From Anaerolineae bacterium (GTDB taxonomy: Bacteria; Chloroflexota; Anaerolineae; Aggregatilineales; Phototrophicaceae): a stretch of 64,000 nt of DNA. Under the pieces are notes generated by a model. It searched no databases, had not been told where the DNA came from, and saw only the letters and a list, made by a program, of their open reading frames with translations. Shown one piece after another: positions 8,854 to 16,385 of this stretch. Made by a program: the position numbers and the translations under genes. Location of the stretch: assembly GCA_020849765.1 (NCBI GenBank), contig JADLAY010000075.1, forward strand, positions 62,001-126,000, in the 5' to 3' direction. Numbering within the stretch: the first letter of the stretch is position 1; every line of letters starts with the position of its first letter.

Positions 8854-10218
8854 ATGCCGAAAACCATGCCCACCATTCACCTGCAAACCGAACTGCCCGG
8901 ACCGAAAAGTCAGGCCATCGTCGCCCGGCGCGAGGCGGCAACCCCGCGCGGCGCCGCAAAACTTTCCCCGGTGGTCGTTGTCAAGGCGGAGGGCGCGGCC
9001 TTGACCGATATTGATGGCAACCGGCTGCTCGACTTTGCGGGCGGCATCGGCGCGCTGGCGGTCGGGCACTGCCCACCGAACGTGGTCGATGCGATCCAGC
9101 GACAGGCAGCGGATCTCATTCACCTGTGCGCAATTGTGGGCACTTATGAACCCTACGTCGAAGTCGTGGAACTGCTCAACGAAGTGACACCGGGCAGCTT
9201 CCCCAAGAAGACGGTACTCCTCAACAGCGGCGCGGAAGCGATTGAGACGGCGGTCAAGATCGCGCGCAGCTACACAGGGCGGTCGGGTATCATCGTCTTC
9301 GAGAATGCTTATCACGGGCGCACCAATCTGACGCTGACGATGACGAGCAAGTACAACCTGTTCAAGAAGGGCTTCGGGCCATTCGCGCCGGAGGTTTACC
9401 GGCTGCACTTCCCGAATGTCTATCGGCGCCCGGCGGGCATGAGCGAAGAGGCGTACGTCGACGACGCCATCGCGCGCCTGGAATATGCGTTCGTCGCTCA
9501 CGTCGACCCGTCGGCGGTGGCGGCCATCGTCATCGAGCCGGTGCAGGGCGAGGGCGGTTTCATCGCCGCGCCGCCGCGTTTCTTGCAGCGCATCCGCGAA
9601 TTGTGCACGGAGCACGGCATCGTCATGGTCGCCGACGAGATTCAGTGCGGCTTTGGGCGCACGGGACGTTTGTTCGCCTGCGAGCACTACGGCATCGAGC
9701 CCGATCTGATCGCGACCGCGAAATCGCTGGCGGCGGGCATGCCGCTCTCTGCGGTCACCGGGCGCGCGGAGATCATGGACGCGCCGCATCCGGGCGGGCT
9801 GGGCGGCACCTACAGCGGCAACCCGCTGGCGTGCGTCTCCGCCGTCGAAGCGATCAAGATGATCCGGCAGCCGGAATTCCTGGCGCGTGCGCGTCAGGTT
9901 GGCGAACGGTTTCGTGAACATGCACTCGCCTTGCAGGCGGAGTTCCCGATCATCGGCGACGTGCGCGGTCTGGGGCCCATGGTGTTGATCGAACTGGTAC
10001 GCGACCACGACAGCAAAACACCCGCCATGGAAGAGACCGCCGCCATCACGCAGGCGGCTTTCAAGCGCGGCCTGATCGCGATCCGGGCGGGTATGTACAG
10101 CAACTGTATTCGCTTTCTGCCGCCGCTCAACATCAGCGACGAACAGATTGACGAGGGCATGGCAGTGCTGCGCGCGTCCATCGCCGAAGTGGTCGGAATC
10201 CCTGCGATCCACGGCTGA
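8854..10218 (+). CDS. 4-aminobutyrate aminotransferase-like enzyme
   Basis: A 454-residue class III aminotransferase with LNSGAEA (123-129), YHGRT (153-157), DEIQCGFGRTG (261-271) and the PLP lysine K290 in TAKSLAAGMP. The GGLGGTYSGNPLAC segment is typical of GabT-type 4-aminobutyrate (and 5-aminovalerate) aminotransferases. The reaction would turn GABA into succinate semialdehyde, with 2-oxoglutarate taking the amino group. It differs from the 5617-6897 enzyme by a 30-residue N-terminal extension. It has its own promoter with a palindrome, so it is probably switched separately. No succinate-semialdehyde dehydrogenase lies in the window. Confidence 0.85.
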   Translation: MPKTMPTIHLQTELPGPKSQAIVARREAATPRGAAKLSPVVVVKAEGAALTDIDGNRLLDFAGGIGALAVGHCPPNVVDAIQRQAADLIHLCAIVGTYEPYVEVVELLNEVTPGSFPKKTVLLNSGAEAIETAVKIARSYTGRSGIIVFENAYHGRTNLTLTMTSKYNLFKKGFGPFAPEVYRLHFPNVYRRPAGMSEEAYVDDAIARLEYAFVAHVDPSAVAAIVIEPVQGEGGFIAAPPRFLQRIRELCTEHGIVMVADEIQCGFGRTGRLFACEHYGIEPDLIATAKSLAAGMPLSAVTGRAEIMDAPHPGGLGGTYSGNPLACVSAVEAIKMIRQPEFLARARQVGERFREHALALQAEFPIIGDVRGLGPMVLIELVRDHDSKTPAMEETAAITQAAFKRGLIAIRAGMYSNCIRFLPPLNISDEQIDEGMAVLRASIAEVVGIPAIHG

Positions 10219-10234
10219 AGTCTGGGTATTGACC

Positions 10235-10250
10235 TGTTCGCAGGTCTGCG
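10235..10250 (+). other. Short hairpin between aminotransferase and pdxT
   Basis: GACCTG and CAGGTC form a perfect 6-bp stem around a TTCG loop, a compact stable element. It is not followed by T residues, so it is more likely an mRNA structure than a terminator. The position is approximate within a few bases. Confidence 0.35.
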
Positions 10251-10301
10251 CGACGATTGCACTATGGTGAATTGTGCTTGACTTGAGGGAAAAACCCGAT
10301 T

Positions 10302-10880
10302 ATGAAGATTGGTGTACTGGCGTTGCAGGGTGCATTCATTGAGCACGTGTCGCGACTGCGCTCTCTGGGAGTAGACGCCATTGAAGTGCGGCTGCCGGAG
10401 CAGCTGGAAGATCTGGACGGGTTGATCATCCCCGGCGGCGAGAGCACGACGATCGGCAAACTGGCGGTCGAGTTCGGCCTGGTTGGGCCACTGCGCCATT
10501 TCGCGGAGCAAAGGCCAGTCTGGGGGACGTGCGCGGGCATGATCTTTCTGGCGAAGGACATCGGCATCGACCGGCAGCCCATCCTGGGCTTGATGGATAT
10601 CCACGTGAATCGGAATGCCTTCGGGCGGCAGGTCGACAGCTTCGAAACCGATCTGAAGATTGCGCCGCTGGGTGATGTGCCCTTTCACGCGGTCTTCATT
10701 CGCGCGCCCATCGTGACGGAAACCGACGCGGGCAAGGGTGTGGACGTGCTGGCACAATTGGAAGATGGCCGTATTGTCGCGGTTCGCCAGGGGCATTTGC
10801 TGGCGACAGCGTTCCACCCGGAATTGACCGATGACGATCGACTGCACCGGTACTTCATTCAGATGATCGAAAAGGGGTGA
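10302..10880 (+). CDS. pdxT: Pyridoxal 5'-phosphate synthase glutaminase subunit PdxT
   Basis: A 192-residue class I glutaminase that releases ammonia from glutamine and passes it to PdxS for PLP synthesis. The signature motifs are GVLALQG at the start, PGGEST (44-49, oxyanion region), the nucleophile Cys77 in GTCAG, and the His172/Glu174 pair in HPEL. All catalytic residues are present. Its usual partner pdxS is not in the window, which is unusual because the two are often adjacent. It follows three PLP-dependent enzymes. The start is ATG 10302, with GAGGG about 12 bases upstream. Confidence 0.95.
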   Translation: MKIGVLALQGAFIEHVSRLRSLGVDAIEVRLPEQLEDLDGLIIPGGESTTIGKLAVEFGLVGPLRHFAEQRPVWGTCAGMIFLAKDIGIDRQPILGLMDIHVNRNAFGRQVDSFETDLKIAPLGDVPFHAVFIRAPIVTETDAGKGVDVLAQLEDGRIVAVRQGHLLATAFHPELTDDDRLHRYFIQMIEKG

Positions 10881-10931
10881 AAATGACTCAACTAGGCGAA
10901 GATTCACCGTACAAAGTTGTCGACTCGATGC

Positions 10932-10959
10932 TACAATTTGCCCCGCCTTGCGTTACAAT
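10932..10959 (+). promoter_or_regulatory. Two TACAAT -10 elements ahead of the acidic protein gene
   Basis: TACAAT occurs at 10932-10937 and again at 10954-10959. The same hexamer appears before the rRNA methyltransferase (13333), the FGGY kinase (19611) and the kinase-like gene (40163), so it seems a common -10 in this genome. No clear -35 is visible. Confidence 0.4.
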
Positions 10960-11005
10960 GGCAGGTAATAATTATCCGGGCAATCCTATTCAGGCGAGTG
11001 GAAGC

Positions 11006-11284
11006 ATGGAATGGATCCGAATCTTGAACCATGTTGATGATGTCGACGGTTCTGATGACGATTTCGAGGAAGAAGATTTCGAGGCCGAAGAAGAAGTCGA
11101 CTTCGAGGCTGAAGAAGATCTTGAGGACGATTTCGACGACTCGGAAGAAGATCTTCTCGACGACTTCGAAGATGACGACGATTTCGACGACTTTGATGAC
11201 GACGATTTCGACGACTTTGATGACGATGATCTATACGATGATGACGACGACTACGATTACGACGACGATGAGGATGATTTCTAA
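11006..11284 (+). CDS. Extremely acidic Asp/Glu-rich small protein
   Basis: From ATG 11006 (behind GGAAG) the frame gives 92 residues, of which about 59 are Asp or Glu. Only one Arg, one His and no Lys occur. The tail contains a repeated FDDFDDDD unit, visible in the DNA as an imperfect repeat at about 11180-11230. The open frame extends back to 10877, overlapping the pdxT stop, but the TACAAT elements and the ribosome site favour the later start. No known domain is recognised. Such charge is seen in RNA polymerase delta-like tails, DNA-mimic inhibitors and cation-binding proteins, and none of these is proven here. A secreted protein gene starts 26 bases later. Confidence 0.6.
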   Translation: MEWIRILNHVDDVDGSDDDFEEEDFEAEEEVDFEAEEDLEDDFDDSEEDLLDDFEDDDDFDDFDDDDFDDFDDDDLYDDDDDYDYDDDEDDF

Positions 11285-11310
11285 ATCGTCTTTGTCTCGG
11301 GTGAGCGGTC

Positions 11311-12288
11311 ATGACTAGAGTGTTGTCCGCACTCTTGTGCTGTCTGTTAGCGATTTCGGCTGTACATGCTCAAGGTAATCTCGATCCCCTGGTGACGACG
11401 AGAATTGAGGATGTCAGCCACATTGCGGTCGGCAACAATGGCGACCTGGTTTTCGTTGGCACGGATCGCGGCGACATGCTGGCGATCTACGATTTCAGCA
11501 CACGAGATGCGCTCAGCACTCTGAACAACGTCGCGCTGGATGGCGCACTCATCGACATGGCTGCGGCGGGCGATTACGTGCTCGCCCTGGTCGAGATCGA
11601 CGGCGACGGCGATCAAATCGAGGTCGTCGGGCCAGATCCTTATCGTGGCGGTGATTACGGCGTGGTGGCCGCGGTCGATATTCCTGACGGGCCGCGCCGC
11701 GTCTTCATCTCTCCGGATCATAGCTGGGCACTGGTCGTCGGCGACGGCTGGTCGACCGTGCTGCAGCTCGTGTCGTCGGTCGAAAGTGTCGCCTTTGGCA
11801 TCGATGTCGACGGCAGTCCCTTGAGCGGGGCTGCGGCGGTCGGCATGGTGCTGGTTGGTTCCGAAAATCCCAACACAATACAGCAGTATCTCCTGCGTGG
11901 CGATCGTCCGCCGCGTGCTTCGCGTTCGTTCACGGTTGATGCGCCACCGAAGTCGATCAGCCTGAATGCGCGCATGTCGCTCGGCGCGGCCGTCGTCGGC
12001 GATTCGATCGTGTTTTTCGACCCCGCAGTCATGGAGACGGTCGGCAGACCGCTTCAGATCGATGGCACCCCGGTCAGCGCGCAGTTCCTCGCGCGTGAGG
12101 AAGGGGAATGGCTGGTGGTCGCTCTGGAAAACAGCCGCGATTTGATGCTCTACGAGGCGACCGATCCGGCGTCGCTCAGTGCACTCGGCTCGCTGCCGCT
12201 GGGCATCAATGCGGGCAAATTCGTCCTCTACGACGACCTGATCTTCGCTGCCGATGGCCGTCAGTTGAGCATTTTTCGGCTTAACTAA
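11311..12288 (+). CDS. Secreted beta-propeller-like protein of unknown function
   Basis: A 325-residue protein with a clean signal peptide (hydrophobic residues 4-18, cleavage after AVHA). The rest shows repeated short beta segments of the type VGNNGDLVFVGTDRGD, typical of YncE/WD40-like propellers. There are no cysteines after the signal region and no catalytic motif. GGTGAG precedes ATG 11311. The 26-base gap to the acidic protein suggests a two-gene unit. No function can be given. Confidence 0.65.
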   Translation: MTRVLSALLCCLLAISAVHAQGNLDPLVTTRIEDVSHIAVGNNGDLVFVGTDRGDMLAIYDFSTRDALSTLNNVALDGALIDMAAAGDYVLALVEIDGDGDQIEVVGPDPYRGGDYGVVAAVDIPDGPRRVFISPDHSWALVVGDGWSTVLQLVSSVESVAFGIDVDGSPLSGAAAVGMVLVGSENPNTIQQYLLRGDRPPRASRSFTVDAPPKSISLNARMSLGAAVVGDSIVFFDPAVMETVGRPLQIDGTPVSAQFLAREEGEWLVVALENSRDLMLYEATDPASLSALGSLPLGINAGKFVLYDDLIFAADGRQLSIFRLN

Positions 12289-12394
12289 ATTCACATTTTC
12301 GGGGGGTTTACAAGCCTCCAAAACAGGTGTAGAGTGGGTCTATCTGTGGAACAAAAGCCACAGATTTTGTCCTACCTGAAGAGTGAAGGAAGAC

Positions 12395-12620
12395 ATGGAC
12401 GCTGACAGTAGTTTTGAACAGATGCCGCCGTTAGCGGACGGCAATAGCGTCCAGGTTCGTTAACCCTCGTAAGTGAGAAGTGACCGGGGGATAGCGACCT
12501 CGCTATTGCCGACCCCGCCGCGCGGGGAAACCCCGGTAACGGAAGCCCTGTTCCACAAACATCTGCATAACGCAAAGTCCTTGCCGCTGTGAACAGTGCG
12601 TCTTGATGCACGTGTTCACC
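12395..12620 (+). promoter_or_regulatory. Structured leader RNA ahead of DUF1003 gene (possible M-box-like element)
   Basis: The 356-base gap 12289-12644 contains several strong stems. ATAGCG/CGCTAT lies at about 12493-12508, CCCCGC/GCGGGG at about 12513-12527, and a long GTGAACA/TGTTCAC hairpin with an inner GTGC/GCAC sits at 12589-12619, ending 12 bases before the GGAGG ribosome site. Segments such as CTCGTAAGTGAG, GGTAACGGAAG and ACAGTGC loosely echo conserved blocks of the magnesium-sensing M-box (ykoK) leader. DUF1003 genes are often linked to Mg/Co transport genes. The match is by eye only. No T run is seen, so control would more likely be translational. Confidence 0.4.
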
Positions 12621-12644
12621 TGATTGTCCTGTGGAGGGGTGACT

Positions 12645-13259
12645 ATGTACAACGATCTGCTGCTCAATCGCATTGTGCCGACAATTGATGACGCCGACGA
12701 GCAGATTCAGGACCTGATCGACGAGATCGAAGAGCTGGACAGCTTGCTCAGCCCTGAAGCTCAGCAGCTCATTCGCGATCTTCGTCCACACATCGTGACT
12801 GACGATGTCTATGAGCAAATGGACGAGGAATCTTCCCTCGGCGATAAGCTCGCAGACAAAATCGCGGTCTTCGCCGGTAGCTGGAAGTTCATCATCAGTT
12901 TTGTGCTGCTGATGGCCGTTTGGATGAGCGTGAATATCATTCTGCGGGGGTCGGCTTTTGACCCGTATCCATTCATTCTGCTCAATCTGGCTCTGAGCAC
13001 GCTGGCGGCGCTGCAGGCGCCCGTCATCCTGATGTCACAGAATCGTCAGGCGACAAAAGACCGTGCTCAGGCGGAGAACGATTATCAGATCAACCTCAAG
13101 AACGAGGTTGAAATCGCCGATATGCATCGCAAACTCGACTCGCTGACCGACGCGCTCACCATTCAGACGCGGCTGGTCAACGCGCTCGTTGAGGCGCGCC
13201 GCAAAGAACTGAACGCAACGGTGCGCGTCATGGAGCGCGTTGGCGCGACCGAGCGCTAG
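12645..13259 (+). CDS. DUF1003 family membrane protein
   Basis: A 204-residue protein counted from ATG 12645, chosen because GGAGG lies 7-8 bases upstream. The first 65 residues are acidic and helical. The core LADKIAVFAGSW and two transmembrane helices joined by the PYPFILLNLALS motif define DUF1003. The C-terminus is a coiled-coil-like basic helix (SQNRQATKDRAQ onward). The biochemical role is not established. Family members are membrane proteins often found beside MgtE/CorA-type transporters, and none is present here. The structured leader upstream suggests regulated expression. Confidence 0.85.
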   Translation: MYNDLLLNRIVPTIDDADEQIQDLIDEIEELDSLLSPEAQQLIRDLRPHIVTDDVYEQMDEESSLGDKLADKIAVFAGSWKFIISFVLLMAVWMSVNIILRGSAFDPYPFILLNLALSTLAALQAPVILMSQNRQATKDRAQAENDYQINLKNEVEIADMHRKLDSLTDALTIQTRLVNALVEARRKELNATVRVMERVGATER

Positions 13260-13297
13260 CTGCGCCGTCAACGCCGACAATCGCATACAAGCATGTG

Positions 13298-13327
13298 TCA
13301 GGGCGATCCCATTTCGGGTCGCCCTGA
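13298..13327 (+). other. Strong hairpin after the DUF1003 gene
   Basis: TCAGGGCGA (13298-13306) pairs perfectly with TCGCCCTGA (13319-13327), and an inner CCC/GGG adds three pairs. No T run follows, and the next gene's TACAAT (13333-13338) starts 5 bases on. It probably marks the 3' end of the DUF1003 transcript. Confidence 0.5.
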
Positions 13328-13379
13328 TGCGTTACAATAGCCTGCTCACCGCTAAGCTGTTCCAAAGAAACACCCAACC

Positions 13380-14618
13380 ATGGCGAAACGCACCCAGGAA
13401 ACGTTCGAAATCGAGATTGACGGCATGGCACAGGGCGGTTTCGGCGTCGGGCGGCAGCGGGGGCGCCCCGTGTTCGTGCCCTACACGATTCCTGGCGAGC
13501 GGGTCGCGGTGCGCGTGAAGCAGCCGAACGAGCGCATCCTGCATGCGGAGGGTGTCCGCCTGTTGGAGTCGTCCGGCGACCGCGTCTACCCGCGCTGCCC
13601 GCATTTCGGGCCGGGGCAGTGCTGGCGCTGCCAGTGGCAGCACGTCGATTACCCGGCGCAACTGCTGCTCAAGCAGGACATCACCGCCGATCAGTTGGAG
13701 CGCCTGGGCGGCATCGTCGACGACGTCGTGCAGGCCGTCATACCCAGCCCGGAGCAGTGGGCTTACAACCATCACATGACCTTCTCGCCCATCGACGAGG
13801 CCAGCTTTGGCCTGCCCGCCGCGGATGGGCGCAACGTGGCGATTGATACGTGCTCGGTGCTGCATCCCGACTTGCTGGCGCTCTACAAGCAGCTCGATTT
13901 TTCACTGCCGGGACTGCGGCGCATGAAGCTGCAAATTGGCAGCGATGGCGCGGCGATGATCGTGCTCTATCTGAATGATGAAGAAGCGCCCGAACTGGAA
14001 ACCGACCTGGATGCCAGCATCAATCTGCTGCTGCCGAACAATGAGCCGGTCAACCTGATCGGCGACTCGCATTCGCGCTACCGCGTCCATGACCGTGACT
14101 TTCGCGTGACGGCGGGCAGTTATTACCGGGCCAATGCGCCGCAAGTGCCCGCACTGGTGAACGAAGTCTTGAAGCTGGCCGATTTACGCGGCGACGAGTT
14201 CGTGCTCGATCTGTACGGCGGGGTGGGCGTCTTCAGCGCGTTCCTGGCCCAGCAGGCGAAACTGGTCACGCTGGTGGAGAGCTATCCACCGGCGGCGACG
14301 GATGCGGAGGTTAATCTCACCCCATTCGATAATGTCGACGTGATCGAGGGGACGGCGGAGAATGCGCTCAGCGGGCTGGACGGCGAGTATGAGGTGGCGG
14401 TGGTCGATCCGCCCGGCGTGCTGCATGACGACGTGATCGACGGGCTGCGCGGCCTGAACGTGCAGCGGCTGGTTTACGTGAGTGGCGACATGAGTGCGTT
14501 GGCGCGAGATTGTAAACGTCTGAGCAAGGCGGGTTATCGTCTGGTGACCGTGCAACCGCTCGATTTCGCGCCGCAAACCTATCACGTCGATGCGGCTGCG
14601 CTTTTCGTTCAGCGATAG
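13380..14618 (+). CDS. TrmA/RlmD-type RNA uridine methyltransferase homologue lacking the catalytic Cys
   Basis: A 412-residue protein with an N-terminal TRAM domain (about 5-60), an Fe-S cysteine set C73-x7-C81-x2-C84 with C158 as the probable fourth ligand, and a Rossmann SAM domain whose motif I is DLYGGVGVFS (277-286). The family makes 5-methyluridine in rRNA or tRNA using a Cys nucleophile and a Glu base 35 residues apart. Here the YVSC position reads YVSG (G369) and the C-terminal HxE position reads HVD (D404), again 35 apart. DPPR is DPPG. Substrate binding and SAM folds look intact, so it may bind RNA without this chemistry or use another residue. It ends 10 bases inside the convergent SDR gene. 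Confidence 0.82.
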   Translation: MAKRTQETFEIEIDGMAQGGFGVGRQRGRPVFVPYTIPGERVAVRVKQPNERILHAEGVRLLESSGDRVYPRCPHFGPGQCWRCQWQHVDYPAQLLLKQDITADQLERLGGIVDDVVQAVIPSPEQWAYNHHMTFSPIDEASFGLPAADGRNVAIDTCSVLHPDLLALYKQLDFSLPGLRRMKLQIGSDGAAMIVLYLNDEEAPELETDLDASINLLLPNNEPVNLIGDSHSRYRVHDRDFRVTAGSYYRANAPQVPALVNEVLKLADLRGDEFVLDLYGGVGVFSAFLAQQAKLVTLVESYPPAATDAEVNLTPFDNVDVIEGTAENALSGLDGEYEVAVVDPPGVLHDDVIDGLRGLNVQRLVYVSGDMSALARDCKRLSKAGYRLVTVQPLDFAPQTYHVDAAALFVQR

Positions 14619-15406
14619 CGCGTCGAGGCGCCCCCCGCCGTATTGCCGCCGTCGACGATCAAGAGTTGGCCAGTCATGTAGCTGGAGTCATCGGATGCCA
14701 GGAAGAGCACCCCTCTGGCAATCTCATCGACCAGTCCGACGCGCCCCAGCGGGAATTCCTCGCCCAACTCAGCCAGATAGGTTGCAAACTCGACATCCGT
14801 CATCGCTGCGCCGCGCTCGTTGGTACGCCAGCGATTGACGAACGTGTCGCCGGGACAGACCGCATTGACGCGGATGCCCTGGCGCCCATGGTCGAGTGCC
14901 ATCGAGCGCGTCAATTGGACGATGGCGCCTTTGGTTGCCGCGTAGGCCGCCGCACCCTGCGCGCCCACGACGCCCCAATCCGAGGCATTGTTGACAATGA
15001 CGCCTTTGCCCTCGTCGATCATGTGCGGGAGTGCTGCACGGCTCATGAAGTAGGTGCCATGGACGTTGACGGCGAAAGTATCCAGCCAGGTGCTGGTATC
15101 CGTTTCGAGGATGGTGCCGTAGGGGACAAGCCCGGCATTGTTGAAGAGGATGTCGAGGCCACCGAAGATCTCGATTGTGGCTTGAACGGCGCGGTTGCAG
15201 TCGTCGGGCGAGCGCACGTCGCACATAATGAAGCGCGCTTCGCCACCGTCGCTGCGGATTTCGTCGATGGTGTTGTCAGCTTTACTACGATCGCGCGCGG
15301 CGATCATCACCAGCGCGCCTTCCCGCGCGAAGCGGAGCGCCGTGGCCTGCCCGATGCCGGAATTACCACCGGTGATCAGCGCCACGCGATCGTAGAGTCG
15401 ACTCAT
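14609..15406 (-). CDS. Classical short-chain dehydrogenase/reductase
   Basis: A 265-residue SDR oxidoreductase. The cofactor loop TGGNSGIG lies near residue 13, NNAG near 90, the catalytic Ser in NNASDW, and the YAATK (YxxxK) pair follows. Basic residues after strand 2 (AARDRSK) suggest NADP preference, by family rule only. Its start overlaps the stop of the upstream small gene by 4 bases (ATGA), so the two are translationally coupled. The substrate is unknown. Confidence 0.85.
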   Translation of the reverse strand: MSRLYDRVALITGGNSGIGQATALRFAREGALVMIAARDRSKADNTIDEIRSDGGEARFIMCDVRSPDDCNRAVQATIEIFGGLDILFNNAGLVPYGTILETDTSTWLDTFAVNVHGTYFMSRAALPHMIDEGKGVIVNNASDWGVVGAQGAAAYAATKGAIVQLTRSMALDHGRQGIRVNAVCPGDTFVNRWRTNERGAAMTDVEFATYLAELGEEFPLGRVGLVDEIARGVLFLASDDSSYMTGQLLIVDGGNTAGGASTRYR

Positions 15407-15708
15407 AGAACGTCCATCTGCAAAATGGACGTTGCCATATCGTCAAGCGTAAGTTCCTCGGCGCGCAGGTTGGCCATGGCGATCACCTCTGGGCTGAGGC
15501 CAAGCTCCAACTCTTCGAAAAGGATTTCCGCTTCCACGCGCAGAGTCTCGTGCATGGGGTATTGCAGAATCATGGTCACGATCTCGAAAGCGCGCTCGTC
15601 TTCACCATTGCGAGCCAGACTTGCCGCAATCGCATACATGACCGCCAGCGCATTCGGAATCGCATCCAGCAGCATTGCTGTTCTGAGCATATCGAGAAGT
15701 TCAGCCAT
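15403..15708 (-). CDS. Small helical protein resembling the C-terminal tail of AfsR/BTAD regulators
   Basis: A 101-residue, all-helical protein. The pattern ARNGEDERAFEIVTMILQYP followed by ELGLSPEVIAMA resembles the TPR-like tail found at the end of large Chloroflexota transcription regulators, here standing alone. No DNA-binding domain is present. It is the first gene of a coupled pair with the SDR and is preceded by a palindrome. It may be a dissociated sensor or partner domain. Confidence 0.65.
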   Translation of the reverse strand: MAELLDMLRTAMLLDAIPNALAVMYAIAASLARNGEDERAFEIVTMILQYPMHETLRVEAEILFEELELGLSPEVIAMANLRAEELTLDDMATSILQMDVL

Positions 15709-15731
15709 TGAAGGCCATCCCTACTGTCCTA

Positions 15732-15745
15732 CTTAAACGTTTAAG
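15732..15745. promoter_or_regulatory. 14-bp palindrome, LacI-type operator candidate
   Basis: CTTAAACGTTTAAG is a perfect palindrome centred on CG, the hallmark of LacI-family operators. It lies 24-37 bases before the start of the small helical protein gene on the minus strand. No LacI-family gene is in the window. Confidence 0.45.
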
Positions 15746-15935
15746 GACAACTCCATTGGTCGATATAGTGCCTATTGTAAGCGCTTCTGAATGATGTGTA
15801 GAGGCCAAGTTGGGCGAAACGCGTAAAATTTGTGCTCTCTTTATATATTTGATGTTAGGACCAGTGTGGCGTCATGCTTGGATCTGTAAGGATTATACGA
15901 TTAATCCTTGCGTGAGTTGCGGCGGCGGGCGTCTG

Positions 15936-16385
15936 TTAAGTCCCGGCGTCACTCTCGGACGGCAGCGCCTGGAGATGGGCGCTCAGTTGACTCAGTAGGG
16001 CGGTGACTTCTTGCGGCATACCTTCTAGCTCGACCAGTCGCTGGACCAGATATTGATCGTTGAGGTTGGTCGCCTGGATCGTCATCAGGCTGTACTGGTT
16101 GGCGTGTTTGAGCAGGTACGGGTACTCGCTGGCTGCGTGTTGGCGCACGATCTGGAGTGCTTTGTCAATGTCGATCTCGCGCTTGTCGATGGTGAGTGTC
16201 AGGCGCTGCCGGTTCGGCTGAGTCAAGCCGGAGGCGTCTGCCTGTCCGACGATGCGGTCGATCAAGGTGAGGGTCGTGGCTGCCCACTGTTGAACAGCAG
16301 GGTAGGGTATTGCGGGCGGTTTTTCGCCGCGCAGGGTCATCGCCACGGCCTTGAAGAAGGCGCGGGTGTAGCGTGTGATTGTCAT
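15936..16385 (-). CDS. Conserved hypothetical helical protein
   Basis: A 149-residue soluble protein, mostly helical, beginning with a basic amphipathic stretch (TITRYTRAFFKAVAMTLRGE). I recognise no family. Its start overlaps the stop of the CAP-LysM gene by 4 bases, so it is co-translated with that surface protein. The region 15746-15935 upstream of its stop holds no supported gene. Confidence 0.6.
   Translation of the reverse strand: MTITRYTRAFFKAVAMTLRGEKPPAIPYPAVQQWAATTLTLIDRIVGQADASGLTQPNRQRLTLTIDKREIDIDKALQIVRQHAASEYPYLLKHANQYSLMTIQATNLNDQYLVQRLVELEGMPQEVTALLSQLSAHLQALPSESDAGT

Noticed and set aside
11150..11270. Tandem DNA repeat or CRISPR-like array in the GAC-rich tract
   Set aside because: The repetition is explained by runs of Asp codons. 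Units are irregular and there are no spacers.
10986..11312. Arg/His-rich open frame on the minus strand opposite the acidic protein gene
   Set aside because: It is the antisense image of GAC/GAT/GAA codons. The + strand frame has promoter elements and a ribosome site, and the minus frame has neither.
15810..15998. 62-residue open frame on the + strand
   Set aside because: It overlaps the end of the helical hypothetical gene on the other strand and has no family likeness or ribosome site.
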